NCBI RefSeq assembly: GCF_021311115.1
Contig: NZ_JAJTNP010000002.1
Location: 372,001 to 436,000 of the forward strand
Source of the DNA: Chryseobacterium gwangjuense
GTDB taxonomy: Bacteria; Bacteroidota; Bacteroidia; Flavobacteriales; Weeksellaceae
Direction: 5' to 3'
Length of the DNA: 64,000 nt
Each line of letters begins with the position of its first letter. Position 1 is the first letter of the stretch. A model generated the notes under the pieces. The model saw nothing but the letters and a program-made list of their open reading frames with translations. It was not told the origin of the DNA and searched no databases. Below, one piece after another: positions 16,201-24,747 of this stretch. The translations under genes and the position numbers were made by a program.

Positions 16201-17303
16201 TGGGCAGAAAGAAAATAATTACTTCTGCATTTAGTAATTTATATACGGATCAGCGTATAGAAAAGGTTTGTAGAACGTTATATGAAAACAGTTATGATCT
16301 TGAATTGATCGGAAATGACTGGAATGGGGCTGAAAAAATGCAGCGACCATATCCTTTTTCGAGAATTAAATTACTTTCTAAGAGTTTAAAAACCGCTTAT
16401 TTCGAATTCAACTGGAAATTATATCAGGAATTAAAACAAAAAGCAGATAAAAATACCATTCTTCATGCGAATGATCTGGATGCTTTGCTTCCGAATTATT
16501 TAATCGCAAAAAAACTGAATATTCCTTTGGTTTTTGACAGTCATGAAATTTTTTCAGAAATGCCGGCAATTCAGGGCAAAATGTCACAAAAATTGTGGCG
16601 TTATCTTGAAAAATCTGTCGTTCCGAACATAAAATTTATGATTACGGCGAGTTCCGGCTATGCCGATTGGTTTAAAACCCGATACGGAATTGAGGCTATT
16701 GTTGTTCAAAATGCACCTAGAAAAGTAGATTTCAATTTTCAAATCCCTGAAAATAACCCGAAAATTATTTTGTATCAAGGGGCAATTAATCCTTTTCGTG
16801 GAATTGATAAGGCAATTTTAGCCATGCATCATTTAAACCATGTTATTTTTAAAATTGCTGGAGACGGACCGAGAAAAGCTGAATATGAAGAATTGGTAAT
16901 TAAACAAGGTCTTCAGCATAAAGTTCAGTTTTTAGGGAAATTACATCCTGATGATTTACGAAAAATTACTTTGACTGCAGATTGCGGAATGAGTATCGAA
17001 GAGAATGGGGGAGAAAGCTATTATTATTCCCTTCCGAATAAAGTTTTGGATTGTATTCAGGCTAGAGTTCCTTTAATTTTGTCGGGGCTCCCGGAAATGC
17101 AAAAAATTAAAAGCCAATTTGATATTGGAGAAATGATAAAAGATCATCAACCTGAAAATATTGCCAAAGCAATTCAGACGATTTTAAATAAAGGCAGAGA
17201 GAATTATCAACCGGAACTTGAAAGAGCAGCCGATATTCTTTGTTGGGAAAATGAGGAAGTAAAATTGCTAGATGTTTTTAAAAAGGCCTCTCAAAGTTTT
17301 TGA
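16200..17303 (+). CDS. Glycosyltransferase family 4
   Basis: The 367-aa GT-B enzyme would transfer a sugar from a nucleotide donor to a surface polysaccharide or glycolipid. The N-terminal acceptor domain includes DLDALLPNYLIAKKLNIPLVFDSHEIF. The C-terminal domain carries GAINPFRGIDKAILAM, FKIAGDGPR, KVQFLGKLHPDDL and the acidic SIEENGGESYYYSLPNKVLD, where GT4 enzymes use E-x7-E to bind donor phosphate. The ATG at 16200 overlaps the previous stop. Substrates cannot be named. GT9 and GT2 genes are close by. Confidence 0.88.
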   Translation: MGRKKIITSAFSNLYTDQRIEKVCRTLYENSYDLELIGNDWNGAEKMQRPYPFSRIKLLSKSLKTAYFEFNWKLYQELKQKADKNTILHANDLDALLPNYLIAKKLNIPLVFDSHEIFSEMPAIQGKMSQKLWRYLEKSVVPNIKFMITASSGYADWFKTRYGIEAIVVQNAPRKVDFNFQIPENNPKIILYQGAINPFRGIDKAILAMHHLNHVIFKIAGDGPRKAEYEELVIKQGLQHKVQFLGKLHPDDLRKITLTADCGMSIEENGGESYYYSLPNKVLDCIQARVPLILSGLPEMQKIKSQFDIGEMIKDHQPENIAKAIQTILNKGRENYQPELERAADILCWENEEVKLLDVFKKASQSF

Positions 17304-17373
17304 CTTCATTAGAAAAAGGCTGAATTTACGCTCTTCTAAATTTAACATAAAATTAAAAAAAACTAAAATTTAG

Positions 17374-17381
17374 TATCTTTG
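17374..17381 (+). promoter_or_regulatory. -7 box of the sufE operon
   Basis: TATCTTTG matches TAnnTTTG and lies 18 bp before the ATG at 17400, which supports this start over a frame opening at 17379. Confidence 0.55.
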
Positions 17382-17399
17382 CATAAAGAAAGTATAGAA

Positions 17400-17819
17400 A
17401 TGACCATTAAGGAAAAACAGCAGGAAATTATCGACGAATTTGCGTTTCTTGACGATTGGGAGCAAAAATATGAGTACATCATCGATCTTGGGAAAGAGCT
17501 TAAGGGGCTTTCGGAAGGCAAGAAAGTTGATGAAAATCTGATCAAAGGTTGCCAAAGTAAAGTCTGGATCGATGCCGAATTTAAAGATGGAAAATTATTT
17601 TTTAATGCTGATTCCGACGGTATTTTACCAAAAGGAATTGTTTCTCTTTTGGTAAGCATTTACAGCGGTCATTCTACACAGGAAATTTTAGATTCTGATT
17701 TTGAATTTATTTCTGAAATCGGATTACAGGAGTTTCTATCTCCTTCCAGAGCTAACGGATTGATGGCTATGACAAAGCAGATTAAATTTTACGCGGTTGC
17801 CTATCAGTTGAAATCATAG
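17400..17819 (+). CDS. sufE: SufE family sulfur acceptor protein
   Basis: SufE (139 aa) accepts persulfide sulfur from the cysteine desulfurase SufS and stimulates it during Fe-S cluster assembly in the cytoplasm. The acceptor Cys51 is in KGCQSKVWID. The remaining family motifs GLVSIYSG-like (GIVSLLVSIYSGHSTQEIL), EIGLQEFLSPSRANGL and the closing MTKQIKFYA are present. The gene is not next to other suf genes. It lies between glycosyltransferases, 2 bp before the GT9 gene, so they share a transcript. Confidence 0.93.
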   Translation: MTIKEKQQEIIDEFAFLDDWEQKYEYIIDLGKELKGLSEGKKVDENLIKGCQSKVWIDAEFKDGKLFFNADSDGILPKGIVSLLVSIYSGHSTQEILDSDFEFISEIGLQEFLSPSRANGLMAMTKQIKFYAVAYQLKS

Positions 17820-17821
17820 TT

Positions 17822-18787
17822 GTGACAAGAATTTTAGCATATCGTTTTTCTGCTTTTGGTGATGTTGCGATGACAGCACCGGTTTTTCGTGAGTTTTTAG
17901 AACAGAATCCGGACGTGGAGATTGTGATGGTTTCGCGAAAGAATTTTGAAAGTTTATTTGCCGATATTCCGAATATTATATTCAAAGGAATTAATCTGGA
18001 TGATTATAAAGGTTTTTTTGGGTTAAATAGACTGGCGAATGAATTAATTGAAGAATTTAAGCCGGATTTGGTGGCCAATCTTCATGATGTTATCAGAACG
18101 AAAATTCTGGATAAAATATACAGAAGAAAAGGCTTAAAAGTCTTTAAAATTGATAAAGGAAAAGAAGAAAAAGAACGTCTGACAGACATCTGGAACCTGA
18201 ATAAAGTTCAGTTAAAAAAGACAGTCGAACGTTATGCCGATGTTTTCCGTGAAATGGGTTTTAAGGTAACCCTATCTCATCAGTTAAGACCCGGTTCAAA
18301 CAATAAATCAGGTATTGGTTTTGCTCCTTTTGCTCAACATCAGGGTAAAATGCTTCCGCTGGAAAAATCTTACGAACTGGTAAGGATTTTAGCTCAAAAA
18401 AAGAAAGTTTACTTTTTTGGCGGAGGAAAAAAAGAAACCGAAACTTTAGAAAAATGGGAGCGGGAAATTCCAAATACCTATAGTTTATCAGGAAAGTTGA
18501 GCCTTGCAGAGGAATTAAATAAGATTTCTGAGCTGGAATTGATGATTTCTATGGACTCTGCGAATATGCATTTGGCAAGTTTAATGGGGACGCGATGTGT
18601 TTCTATTTGGGGAGCAACGCATCCTTATGCAGGATTTTTAGGATTTGGGCAGAGCGAAGATGATGTTGTTCAGATAGAGGATTTAACTTGCAGACCTTGT
18701 TCCGTTTTTGGAGATAAAGAATGCTATCGGGGAGATTGGGCGTGTCTGGAAGAGCTTGATGTTCAAAAAATCGTCGAAAAAATTTAA
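17822..18787 (+). CDS. Glycosyltransferase family 9 (heptosyltransferase-like)
   Basis: The 321-aa protein has the GT9 N-terminal pattern ILAYRFSAFGDVAMTAPVFREF and the C-terminal donor-site pattern LELMISMDSANMHLASLMGTRCVSIWGATHP. ADP-heptose:LPS heptosyltransferases of this family add heptose to lipopolysaccharide core; Bacteroidota homologues may use another sugar. The start is GTG at 17822, 2 bp after the sufE stop. The GT2 gene follows after 4 bp. Confidence 0.9.
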   Translation: MTRILAYRFSAFGDVAMTAPVFREFLEQNPDVEIVMVSRKNFESLFADIPNIIFKGINLDDYKGFFGLNRLANELIEEFKPDLVANLHDVIRTKILDKIYRRKGLKVFKIDKGKEEKERLTDIWNLNKVQLKKTVERYADVFREMGFKVTLSHQLRPGSNNKSGIGFAPFAQHQGKMLPLEKSYELVRILAQKKKVYFFGGGKKETETLEKWEREIPNTYSLSGKLSLAEELNKISELELMISMDSANMHLASLMGTRCVSIWGATHPYAGFLGFGQSEDDVVQIEDLTCRPCSVFGDKECYRGDWACLEELDVQKIVEKI

Positions 18788-18791
18788 TCTG

Positions 18792-19691
18792 ATGAAGCTT
18801 TCTATCTGTATTCCTGTTTATAATTTTGATGTAAGAGAGCTTGTTTTTGATTTAAAGAACGAAATTGAAAAGAATAGGATAGAGGCAGAAATTATTCTTA
18901 TTGATGACGCTTCAGATGAAAGTTTTAAAATCATGAATGCTGGGCTTCAAGATGAGGTACAAAAATTCGTTTTTCTTGAAAACAATATAGGCAGAACAAG
19001 GATCAGGAACTTGTTTTTAGATTTTGCTGAAGGTGATTATCTTCTGTTTTTGGATTGTGACGGGAAAGTGATTTCAAATACTTTTCTGCTAAAATATATT
19101 CAGTTTATAACGAATAATCCAAAGATAGGTGTGGTTTATGGAGGACGGAAAGTTGCTGATTCTTCACCAGATGATTCTCATTACCTTCGATGGAAATTTG
19201 CCGTAGAAAGAGAAAACCTAAATGTTAATCAACGACAGGAAAAGCCTTATTTATGTTTTCAAACCAATAATTTTATCATAAAAAGAAAAGTTCTTCAGGA
19301 GGTTCCTTTTAATTCTGAATTTCAAAAATATGGCTATGAAGATCTTCTTTTTGCAATGGAATTAAAGGAGAAAGGTATAATGGTTGATCATATTGATAAT
19401 GCAATTTTCAATAATGATCTGGAGGAAAATTCAATATATGTAGGAAAAGTAGAGGAGTCAGTGGAAAGTCTGGCAAAGATGCTTAAAAACACGAAATTAA
19501 GATCAAAACTTGAAGAAGTAAAATTAGTAAGGGTATTTAACCAAATTGAAAAAACTCCCCTTAAAACAGTTTTTATGAAACTTTTTCAAATAAAAGAAGC
19601 AGGTCTTAAAAAAACGCTCTTAAAAGGCAATGTAAGCCTGAGGTATCTGGACCTCTATAAATTAGGGTTGTTATTAAAAAAAATGGGTTAA
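18792..19691 (+). CDS. Glycosyltransferase family 2
   Basis: The gene encodes a 299-aa GT-A enzyme. SICIPVYN opens the nucleotide-binding fold, LIDDASDE contacts the donor, and YLLFLDCDGKVIS supplies the DxD metal site. The later QTNNFIIKRKVL and YGYEDLLFAMEL match the acceptor-side ED motif of GT2. The ATG at 18792 was chosen because GT2 enzymes begin directly with this strand. It is the last gene of the cluster and would extend a surface glycan; donor and acceptor are unknown. Confidence 0.9.
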   Translation: MKLSICIPVYNFDVRELVFDLKNEIEKNRIEAEIILIDDASDESFKIMNAGLQDEVQKFVFLENNIGRTRIRNLFLDFAEGDYLLFLDCDGKVISNTFLLKYIQFITNNPKIGVVYGGRKVADSSPDDSHYLRWKFAVERENLNVNQRQEKPYLCFQTNNFIIKRKVLQEVPFNSEFQKYGYEDLLFAMELKEKGIMVDHIDNAIFNNDLEENSIYVGKVEESVESLAKMLKNTKLRSKLEEVKLVRVFNQIEKTPLKTVFMKLFQIKEAGLKKTLLKGNVSLRYLDLYKLGLLLKKMG

Positions 19692-19792
19692 CTCTAGCTA
19701 ATTTATTCCTAAAAATTATTCGATTATCATTGATATCCAATTTAAAAAGTGAATTGGCATAATTTTTTTATATTTTAATTAAAAATAAAATA

Positions 19793-19957
19793 ATGAAAAC
19801 ACTAAAAAAAATAGGAGTGATGGTTTTGTTGGCGTTGTTTTTTACCTCTTGTGTAGCAGTAAAATCTAATGGAAATCACGGTCTTCCTCCTGGACAGGTA
19901 AAAAAAGTAACAGGTTCTAAATCTGCTAAGCCTTATGCGCCTGGACAGAACAAATAA
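19793..19957 (+). CDS. Small lipoprotein, 54 aa
   Basis: The start ATG at 19793 and TAA at 19955-19957 frame a 54-aa protein with a lipoprotein signal (VLLALFFTSC, Cys20). The mature part contains two related short motifs, LPPGQVKKVTG and YAPGQNK. I do not know the family. Its short length makes it easy to miss, but the lipobox, basic N-terminus and clean stop support expression. It stands alone before the tRNA genes. Confidence 0.65.
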   Translation: MKTLKKIGVMVLLALFFTSCVAVKSNGNHGLPPGQVKKVTGSKSAKPYAPGQNK

Positions 19958-20091
19958 TTGCTTTTTTCTTCTAAGGGAATAGAGAAGGTGTAATGTCTTA
20001 TAAGATACTTCAAAATAAGCTTCCGTAATTGATTGAGATGAATTTTCTAGCTTTGAAGAAGTCTAAATAAAGAAAAATGTATGTAAAATAA

Positions 20092-20121
20092 AAAAATCTC
20101 CCAGAAATCTGAGAGATTTTT
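20092..20121 (-). terminator. Terminator after the tRNA-Val pair
   Basis: AAAAATCTC pairs with GAGATTTTT, with additional pairing CAGA/TCTG inside. It lies 2 bp past the 3' end of the second tRNA on the minus strand. Confidence 0.75.
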
Positions 20122-20122
20122 G

Positions 20123-20197
20123 TGGGTCCTGAGGGATTCGAACCCCCGACCCTCTGGGTGTAAACCAGATGCTCTGAACCAACTGAGCTAAGAACCC
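20123..20197 (-). tRNA. tRNA-Val (anticodon TAC), copy 2
   Basis: On the minus strand this 75-nt gene folds as a full cloverleaf. The acceptor GGGTTCT pairs with AGGACCC, the D arm is GCTC..GAGC, the anticodon loop is TTTACAC and the T loop is TTCGAAT. Anticodon TAC (UAC) reads valine codons. The terminal CCA is not encoded. It is identical to the copy at 20231. Confidence 0.95.
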
Positions 20198-20230
20198 GAA
20201 TTTTTTTGAAAGGTTTCGTTTCCTTTTCTG

Positions 20231-20305
20231 TGGGTCCTGAGGGATTCGAACCCCCGACCCTCTGGGTGTAAACCAGATGCTCTGAACCAACTGAGCTAAG
20301 AACCC
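20231..20305 (-). tRNA. tRNA-Val (anticodon TAC), copy 1
   Basis: This 75-nt gene has the same sequence as the downstream copy, from which it is separated by 33 bp. It lies 42 bp after the folC stop on the same strand, so it may be transcribed through from folC or from its own promoter. Confidence 0.95.
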
Positions 20306-20347
20306 TCTGTACTTGTTTCCTCGTTTAGAGTGGTGCAAATATACGAC

Positions 20348-21592
20348 TTATTTAGAAATCTCCAAATTTTTTTCTAAAAATTCTCCCACTACAAAGTTAC
20401 TTCCGCCGATAAAAATCATTTCTTCGTTTGTACATCGTTCTTTTGCAGAAAGATACGCTTCCTGTACAGAATTAAAAATTTTATAAGAAATTTTTGCCTC
20501 GATCAACAAATCTTCATAATCTTCGGGGTGTCTTCCTCGATGAATGGATGGTTTGGCAAAATAAAACTCAGAATTTTCCGGTAAAATTTTCATGACTTCA
20601 TCAATTTTTTTGTCATTGACGAACCCCAAAACAATATGTTTATGCTTATCAATAGAATTTAACTGAGCAAAAACATACTCCAAACCGGCCTGATTGTGTC
20701 CTGTATCACAAATTGTCAGTGGTTTTTTTGAAAACTCAAACCAACGACCGATGAAACCTGTATTCTGATGAACACTTAGAAGTCCTTTTTCGATGTTTTC
20801 ATCAGAAATGGTGAAATTTAATTTTCTTAATTCTTCAATTAAACCGATGACCACTTTAATGTTTTTTTCCTGATAACTTCCTTTTAAGTCAGATTTTAAA
20901 TCTGTTTTTAATAGAGTGGCATCAATAAAAGGGGCATTTTCTTTCTCTGCTTTGCTTTTAATGATGTTTTTAACTGAGTCATTTTCGTCTCCGGAAATAA
21001 TCGGAATATGAGTTTTTATAATTCCGGCTTTTTCACCCGCAATTTCTTCAATGGTATCTCCTAAAATATTTTGATGATCCAACTGAACATTGGTGATCGC
21101 AGAAACCAAAGGTTGAATAATATTTGTTGAATCCAGTCTTCCTCCCAAGCCCACTTCAATAATTGCAAAATCTACCTCCTGCTGAAAAAAATATTCAAAA
21201 GCCATGATGGTTGTAAACTCAAAAAACGAAGGACGGATATCTTCCGGAAGATTTTTTAATTTTTGAATAAATTGAAAGACAAATTCTTTGTTACAATTTT
21301 CACCATTTACCTTTATTCTTTCTGTAAAATCGATAAGATGTGGAGAGTTGTATAAACCCACTTTATAGCCTGATTCTTGTAAAACTGATGCCAACATATT
21401 GCTTGAAGATCCTTTTCCGTTCGTTCCACCAATATGAATGCATTTTATTTTTTCCTGAGGATTTCCAAAAAATTCGCAAAGTCTTATGATATTGTCCAGT
21501 CCGGGCTTGTATGCTTTTTGCCCATCGATCTGATAATTGGGAGCTTGTACGAAAAGCCACTCTACAGCCTCTTGGTATTGTTCATTTGTCAT
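20348..21592 (-). CDS. folC: Bifunctional folylpolyglutamate/dihydrofolate synthase
   Basis: FolC (414 aa) joins glutamate to dihydropteroate and extends folate polyglutamate tails with ATP in the cytoplasm. The Mur-ligase-like fold shows the P-loop IHIGGTNGKGSSSNML, then YNSPHLIDFTERI, the metal region FAIIEVGLGGRLDSTN and VQLDHQNILGDTIEEIAGEKAGI. The C-terminal domain has ICDTGHNQAG and IFIGGSNFVVGEFL. Length is normal. Two tRNA-Val genes lie downstream on the same strand. Confidence 0.94.
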   Translation of the reverse strand: MTNEQYQEAVEWLFVQAPNYQIDGQKAYKPGLDNIIRLCEFFGNPQEKIKCIHIGGTNGKGSSSNMLASVLQESGYKVGLYNSPHLIDFTERIKVNGENCNKEFVFQFIQKLKNLPEDIRPSFFEFTTIMAFEYFFQQEVDFAIIEVGLGGRLDSTNIIQPLVSAITNVQLDHQNILGDTIEEIAGEKAGIIKTHIPIISGDENDSVKNIIKSKAEKENAPFIDATLLKTDLKSDLKGSYQEKNIKVVIGLIEELRKLNFTISDENIEKGLLSVHQNTGFIGRWFEFSKKPLTICDTGHNQAGLEYVFAQLNSIDKHKHIVLGFVNDKKIDEVMKILPENSEFYFAKPSIHRGRHPEDYEDLLIEAKISYKIFNSVQEAYLSAKERCTNEEMIFIGGSNFVVGEFLEKNLEISK

Positions 21593-21691
21593 GATACAAA
21601 ATTCTCAAAAGTTTTTTAAAAAGGGACATTAATTTTTTTTAATTGTAACTTTTTTTACATCTTCGCGTCTAATGTGAAAAAAAGCTGAATT

Positions 21692-23038
21692 ATGAAAAAA
21701 GTTTTGGTAATTATCTTAGGATTGAGTTGTCTGGGACTAAAGTCTCAGAAAAGATGGTCATTGAGGGAGTGTGTAGATTATGCTGTAAAAAATAATCTGC
21801 AGGTAATACAAAATGAATACTCGAAACAAACTCAGGAAGCCAACCTAAAAATTGCCAAAAAAAATTATCTTCCTTCTGTTTCCGGAAGTATAGGAAATAC
21901 GGTTAGTTTTGGACAGACTTCTTTCGGAACGGGAAGTTTAAGAAATGATGTCTTTCGAAACAGTGCAAACCTAGGAGCTGAGGTTTTGGTATACAACAAC
22001 GGAAGGCTTGATAAAACAGTCAGAAAAAACCAGTATGATCTGGAAGCAAGCTTATATGATGTAGAAACCATTAAGAACGACATTTCATTACAAATTGCAC
22101 AGCAGTATTTAACGACATTGCTAAATAAGGAAATTGTAAAAATATCTGAAAGCACAGTTGCGAATGCTAAAAAGCAATATGAGAAGGCGAAAATAACGAC
22201 ATCGGTAGGGACAACTGCGCAAACTGTTTTAGCGGAAGCTGAAGCAGCATTGGCAAGAGAAAAACAAAACCTTAAAACAGCTGAAATTAATGTAGGAAGA
22301 AGTCAATTCGCTTTGGCTCAGCTTTTACAATTGCCGGATTATAAAAACTTTGATGTTGAGGATGTAAGTGTTCCCGGTCAATTGACTCCGGAATTAAAAT
22401 CAGTAAATGAGGTTTTGGCAACGGCTTATGAATCTCAGCCTCAGATAAAAGCAGCAGAAAGCAGAATAAAGTCTGCAGAGGCTCAGACTGAAGTTTCAAA
22501 AACGGCTTTCTGGCCTACAGTAACGGCAAGTGCAGGAATCGGATCTTTCTATAACAACCTTCTTAATACGGATATCACAGGAATAGATGAGTCAAGAAAC
22601 ATTGTTTACGAACGAGATTTTTTTGGCCAGTATAAAGACAACTTTGGCCAGCAAGCTAGTATTTCTGTTAATATTCCGATTTTTAATAAAGGGATTACAA
22701 AACTTCAGGTAGAGCAGTCAAAAATTAACGAAAGTGTTGCCAAGAACTCATTTGAGCAACAAAAACAAGCGGTAAGACAAAATGTTCAGAAAGCACAGTT
22801 TGATGCTGATGCGAATTACGAAGTTTATTTATCGGCGGTGGAAGCAGAGAAAAGCTCAAAACTTTCTATGGACTTTGCTGAAAAAAGCTATACTGCGGGA
22901 AGAACGACTATTTTTGAACTGAATGTTGCCAGAAATAATTATGCAAACGCACAAGGTTCTGTAGCACAGGCAAAATATAATTATCTTTTCAGCTTAAAAT
23001 TATTGAATTTCTATGCGGGAATTCCATTAAGTTTGTAG
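21692..23038 (+). CDS. TolC-family outer-membrane efflux channel
   Basis: The 448-aa protein has a signal peptide (1-19, LGLSCLGLKSQ) and opens with WSLRECVDYAVKNNLQV, as TolC-type channels of Bacteroidota do. Two structural repeats of long coiled helices (about 110-225 and 320-440) alternate with barrel strands (SGSIGNTVSFGQTSFGTG, VTASAGIGSFY). Such trimers carry substrates from an inner-membrane pump to the outside. No membrane-fusion or RND gene is adjacent, so the partner pump must be elsewhere. The SprT-like gene starts 1 bp after its stop. Confidence 0.9.
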   Translation: MKKVLVIILGLSCLGLKSQKRWSLRECVDYAVKNNLQVIQNEYSKQTQEANLKIAKKNYLPSVSGSIGNTVSFGQTSFGTGSLRNDVFRNSANLGAEVLVYNNGRLDKTVRKNQYDLEASLYDVETIKNDISLQIAQQYLTTLLNKEIVKISESTVANAKKQYEKAKITTSVGTTAQTVLAEAEAALAREKQNLKTAEINVGRSQFALAQLLQLPDYKNFDVEDVSVPGQLTPELKSVNEVLATAYESQPQIKAAESRIKSAEAQTEVSKTAFWPTVTASAGIGSFYNNLLNTDITGIDESRNIVYERDFFGQYKDNFGQQASISVNIPIFNKGITKLQVEQSKINESVAKNSFEQQKQAVRQNVQKAQFDADANYEVYLSAVEAEKSSKLSMDFAEKSYTAGRTTIFELNVARNNYANAQGSVAQAKYNYLFSLKLLNFYAGIPLSL

Positions 23039-23039
23039 A

Positions 23040-23630
23040 ATGTCAATTCAGTCATTAGAAAAATATTTACCTCAAAATACACGTGCTTATTTGAAGAAAT
23101 GGTTCTCGGATTATTATATTCATATAAAAATTACCAGAGAACGGAGTTCCAAGTTGGGAGACTACCGGAGATTACCGGATAGCTCCCATGAAATAACAAT
23201 AAATTCAACATTATCTCCGCAGCTTTTTTTCTTTGTGCTTACTCATGAGTTGGCGCATCTTATTGCTTTTGAAAAGTTCGGAAGAAGGATTTCTCCTCAT
23301 GGAAATGAATGGAAGGCTACTTTCAGAGAAATGCTTCTGGAAAGTATTGAGGTGTATGAAGATGAACTAAAACCTATTATTACTAAGTTTTCAAGGTCTC
23401 CAAAGGCTAATTTTATGGCGAGTCCGGATTTGGTGAAATTTTTTCATGCAGGAAATACGGAGGATAATGTTTGCTATATCGAAGAAATAGAAAAAGGAGA
23501 TTTTTTTGTTTATCAAAATCAAAAATACCTTCAGGAAGGACTGATTAAAAAAAACTATCTTTGTAAGAATCTGGTTACCGGAAGGAAGTATTCTTTCAAA
23601 CCTTTGGCCAGGGTAGAAAAATGTATGTAA
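23040..23630 (+). CDS. SprT-like zinc metallopeptidase domain protein
   Basis: The protein has 196 aa. The zincin motif THELAHLIAFEKFGRR gives His69, Glu70 and His73, and the third ligand is probably His87 in SPHGNEWK. This is the SprT layout. The C-terminal half has beta strands and a few cysteines (FVYQNQKYLQEGLIKKNYLCKNL, RVEKCM) that could form a degenerate zinc ribbon. The biological substrate of bacterial SprT proteins is not established; eukaryotic SPRTN cleaves DNA-protein crosslinks. It is packed between the TolC gene (1 bp) and the nucleotidyltransferase gene. Confidence 0.85.
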   Translation: MSIQSLEKYLPQNTRAYLKKWFSDYYIHIKITRERSSKLGDYRRLPDSSHEITINSTLSPQLFFFVLTHELAHLIAFEKFGRRISPHGNEWKATFREMLLESIEVYEDELKPIITKFSRSPKANFMASPDLVKFFHAGNTEDNVCYIEEIEKGDFFVYQNQKYLQEGLIKKNYLCKNLVTGRKYSFKPLARVEKCM

Positions 23631-23632
23631 AC

Positions 23633-24712
23633 ATGTTACAGTCAGATAAATACTGTGTGATAATGGCAGGAGGAATAGGAAGCAGATTCTGGCCATTGAG
23701 CACACAAAAATTCCCGAAGCAGTTTCAGGATATTTTAGGAACGGGAAGAACAATGATTCAGCAGACCTATGACAGAATCAGTAAGATGATTCCTGCAGAG
23801 AATATATTTGTAATCACTAATAAAGAATATGTAGGACTATCTCATCAGCAATTGCCTGAGATTCCGGAAGAAAATATTGTGGGAGAACCGTTAATGAAAA
23901 ATACGGCGGCCTGTAATCTTTATATGGCCAATAAAATCTCTGAGAAAAATCCTGATGCCACAATGGTGGTTTTGCCTGCCGATCACTTAATTCTTAAAGA
24001 AGATGTTTTTTTACAGAAATTAGAATTAGCTTTTAATTTGGCGTCTGAAAATGAGTATTTGGTAACATTAGGAATTACCCCTACAAGACCAGATACCGGA
24101 TACGGATATATTCAGTTTGTAGAAAAGAAAAATGCAGAGTATTTCAAGGTAAAAACATTTACGGAAAAACCTATTTTGGAAATTGCACAAAGCTTTTTGG
24201 AGAGTGGAGATTTCCTTTGGAATGCTGGGATTTTCATCTGGAATGTAAAAAGCATTCAGCATGCTTTCGAAATGTACCTTCCGGATATGACACAGCAGTT
24301 TATGGCGTGTGATTACAATGCAGGGAATGAGCAAAGTTGTATAGAGCTTATTTATCCAAAGGTTCAGAAAATATCTATTGATAACGGGATTTTGGAGAAA
24401 GCAAAGAATGTATATGTTATTCCGGCAGATCTGGGCTGGAGTGATTTAGGAACATGGACTTCGGTATATGAAAACACAGAGAAAGACAAAAATCAAAACT
24501 CTGTCAATCAAAAACATCTTTTAACGTATAATGCAGAAGGAAATATCATTCATGCTAAAAATAACAAGGTGGTGGTGATAGACGGATTAAAGGATTATAT
24601 TGTTGTTGATACGGATAAAGTACTTCTTATTTGTCCCAGAGATCATGATCAGCTGATCAAAGATTACGTTTTAGATCTTAAAAATTTCAAAAAAGGAGAG
24701 CGGTTTATGTAA
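23633..24712 (+). CDS. Mannose-1-phosphate guanylyltransferase
   Basis: The 359-aa enzyme makes GDP-mannose from mannose 1-phosphate and GTP for surface glycans. The nucleotidyltransferase signature CVIMAGGIGSRFWPLST is at the start. VGEPLMKNTAACNL, VVLPADHLI, GYGYIQF, TFTEKP and DLGWSDLGTW follow in the family order. It lacks the C-terminal isomerase domain of long ManC proteins. ATG 23633 is preferred. An in-frame ATG at 23621 would overlap the SprT-like gene by 10 bp. The glycosyltransferase cluster 4 kb upstream may use its product. Confidence 0.92.
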   Translation: MLQSDKYCVIMAGGIGSRFWPLSTQKFPKQFQDILGTGRTMIQQTYDRISKMIPAENIFVITNKEYVGLSHQQLPEIPEENIVGEPLMKNTAACNLYMANKISEKNPDATMVVLPADHLILKEDVFLQKLELAFNLASENEYLVTLGITPTRPDTGYGYIQFVEKKNAEYFKVKTFTEKPILEIAQSFLESGDFLWNAGIFIWNVKSIQHAFEMYLPDMTQQFMACDYNAGNEQSCIELIYPKVQKISIDNGILEKAKNVYVIPADLGWSDLGTWTSVYENTEKDKNQNSVNQKHLLTYNAEGNIIHAKNNKVVVIDGLKDYIVVDTDKVLLICPRDHDQLIKDYVLDLKNFKKGERFM

Positions 24713-24747
24713 CCAGAATGGCATAATTTGTGCCGGCTTATTTAGCT

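Noticed and set aside
18708..18791. Possible longer GT2 protein starting inside the GT9 gene
   Set aside because: GT2 proteins start at the first beta strand (MKLSICIPVYN); the extension is out-of-frame GT9 code.
20063..20338. A 91-codon open frame on the minus strand with repeated LVQSIWFTPRGSGVRIPQ
   Set aside because: It is the translation of the two identical tRNA-Val genes; the cloverleaf explains the conservation.
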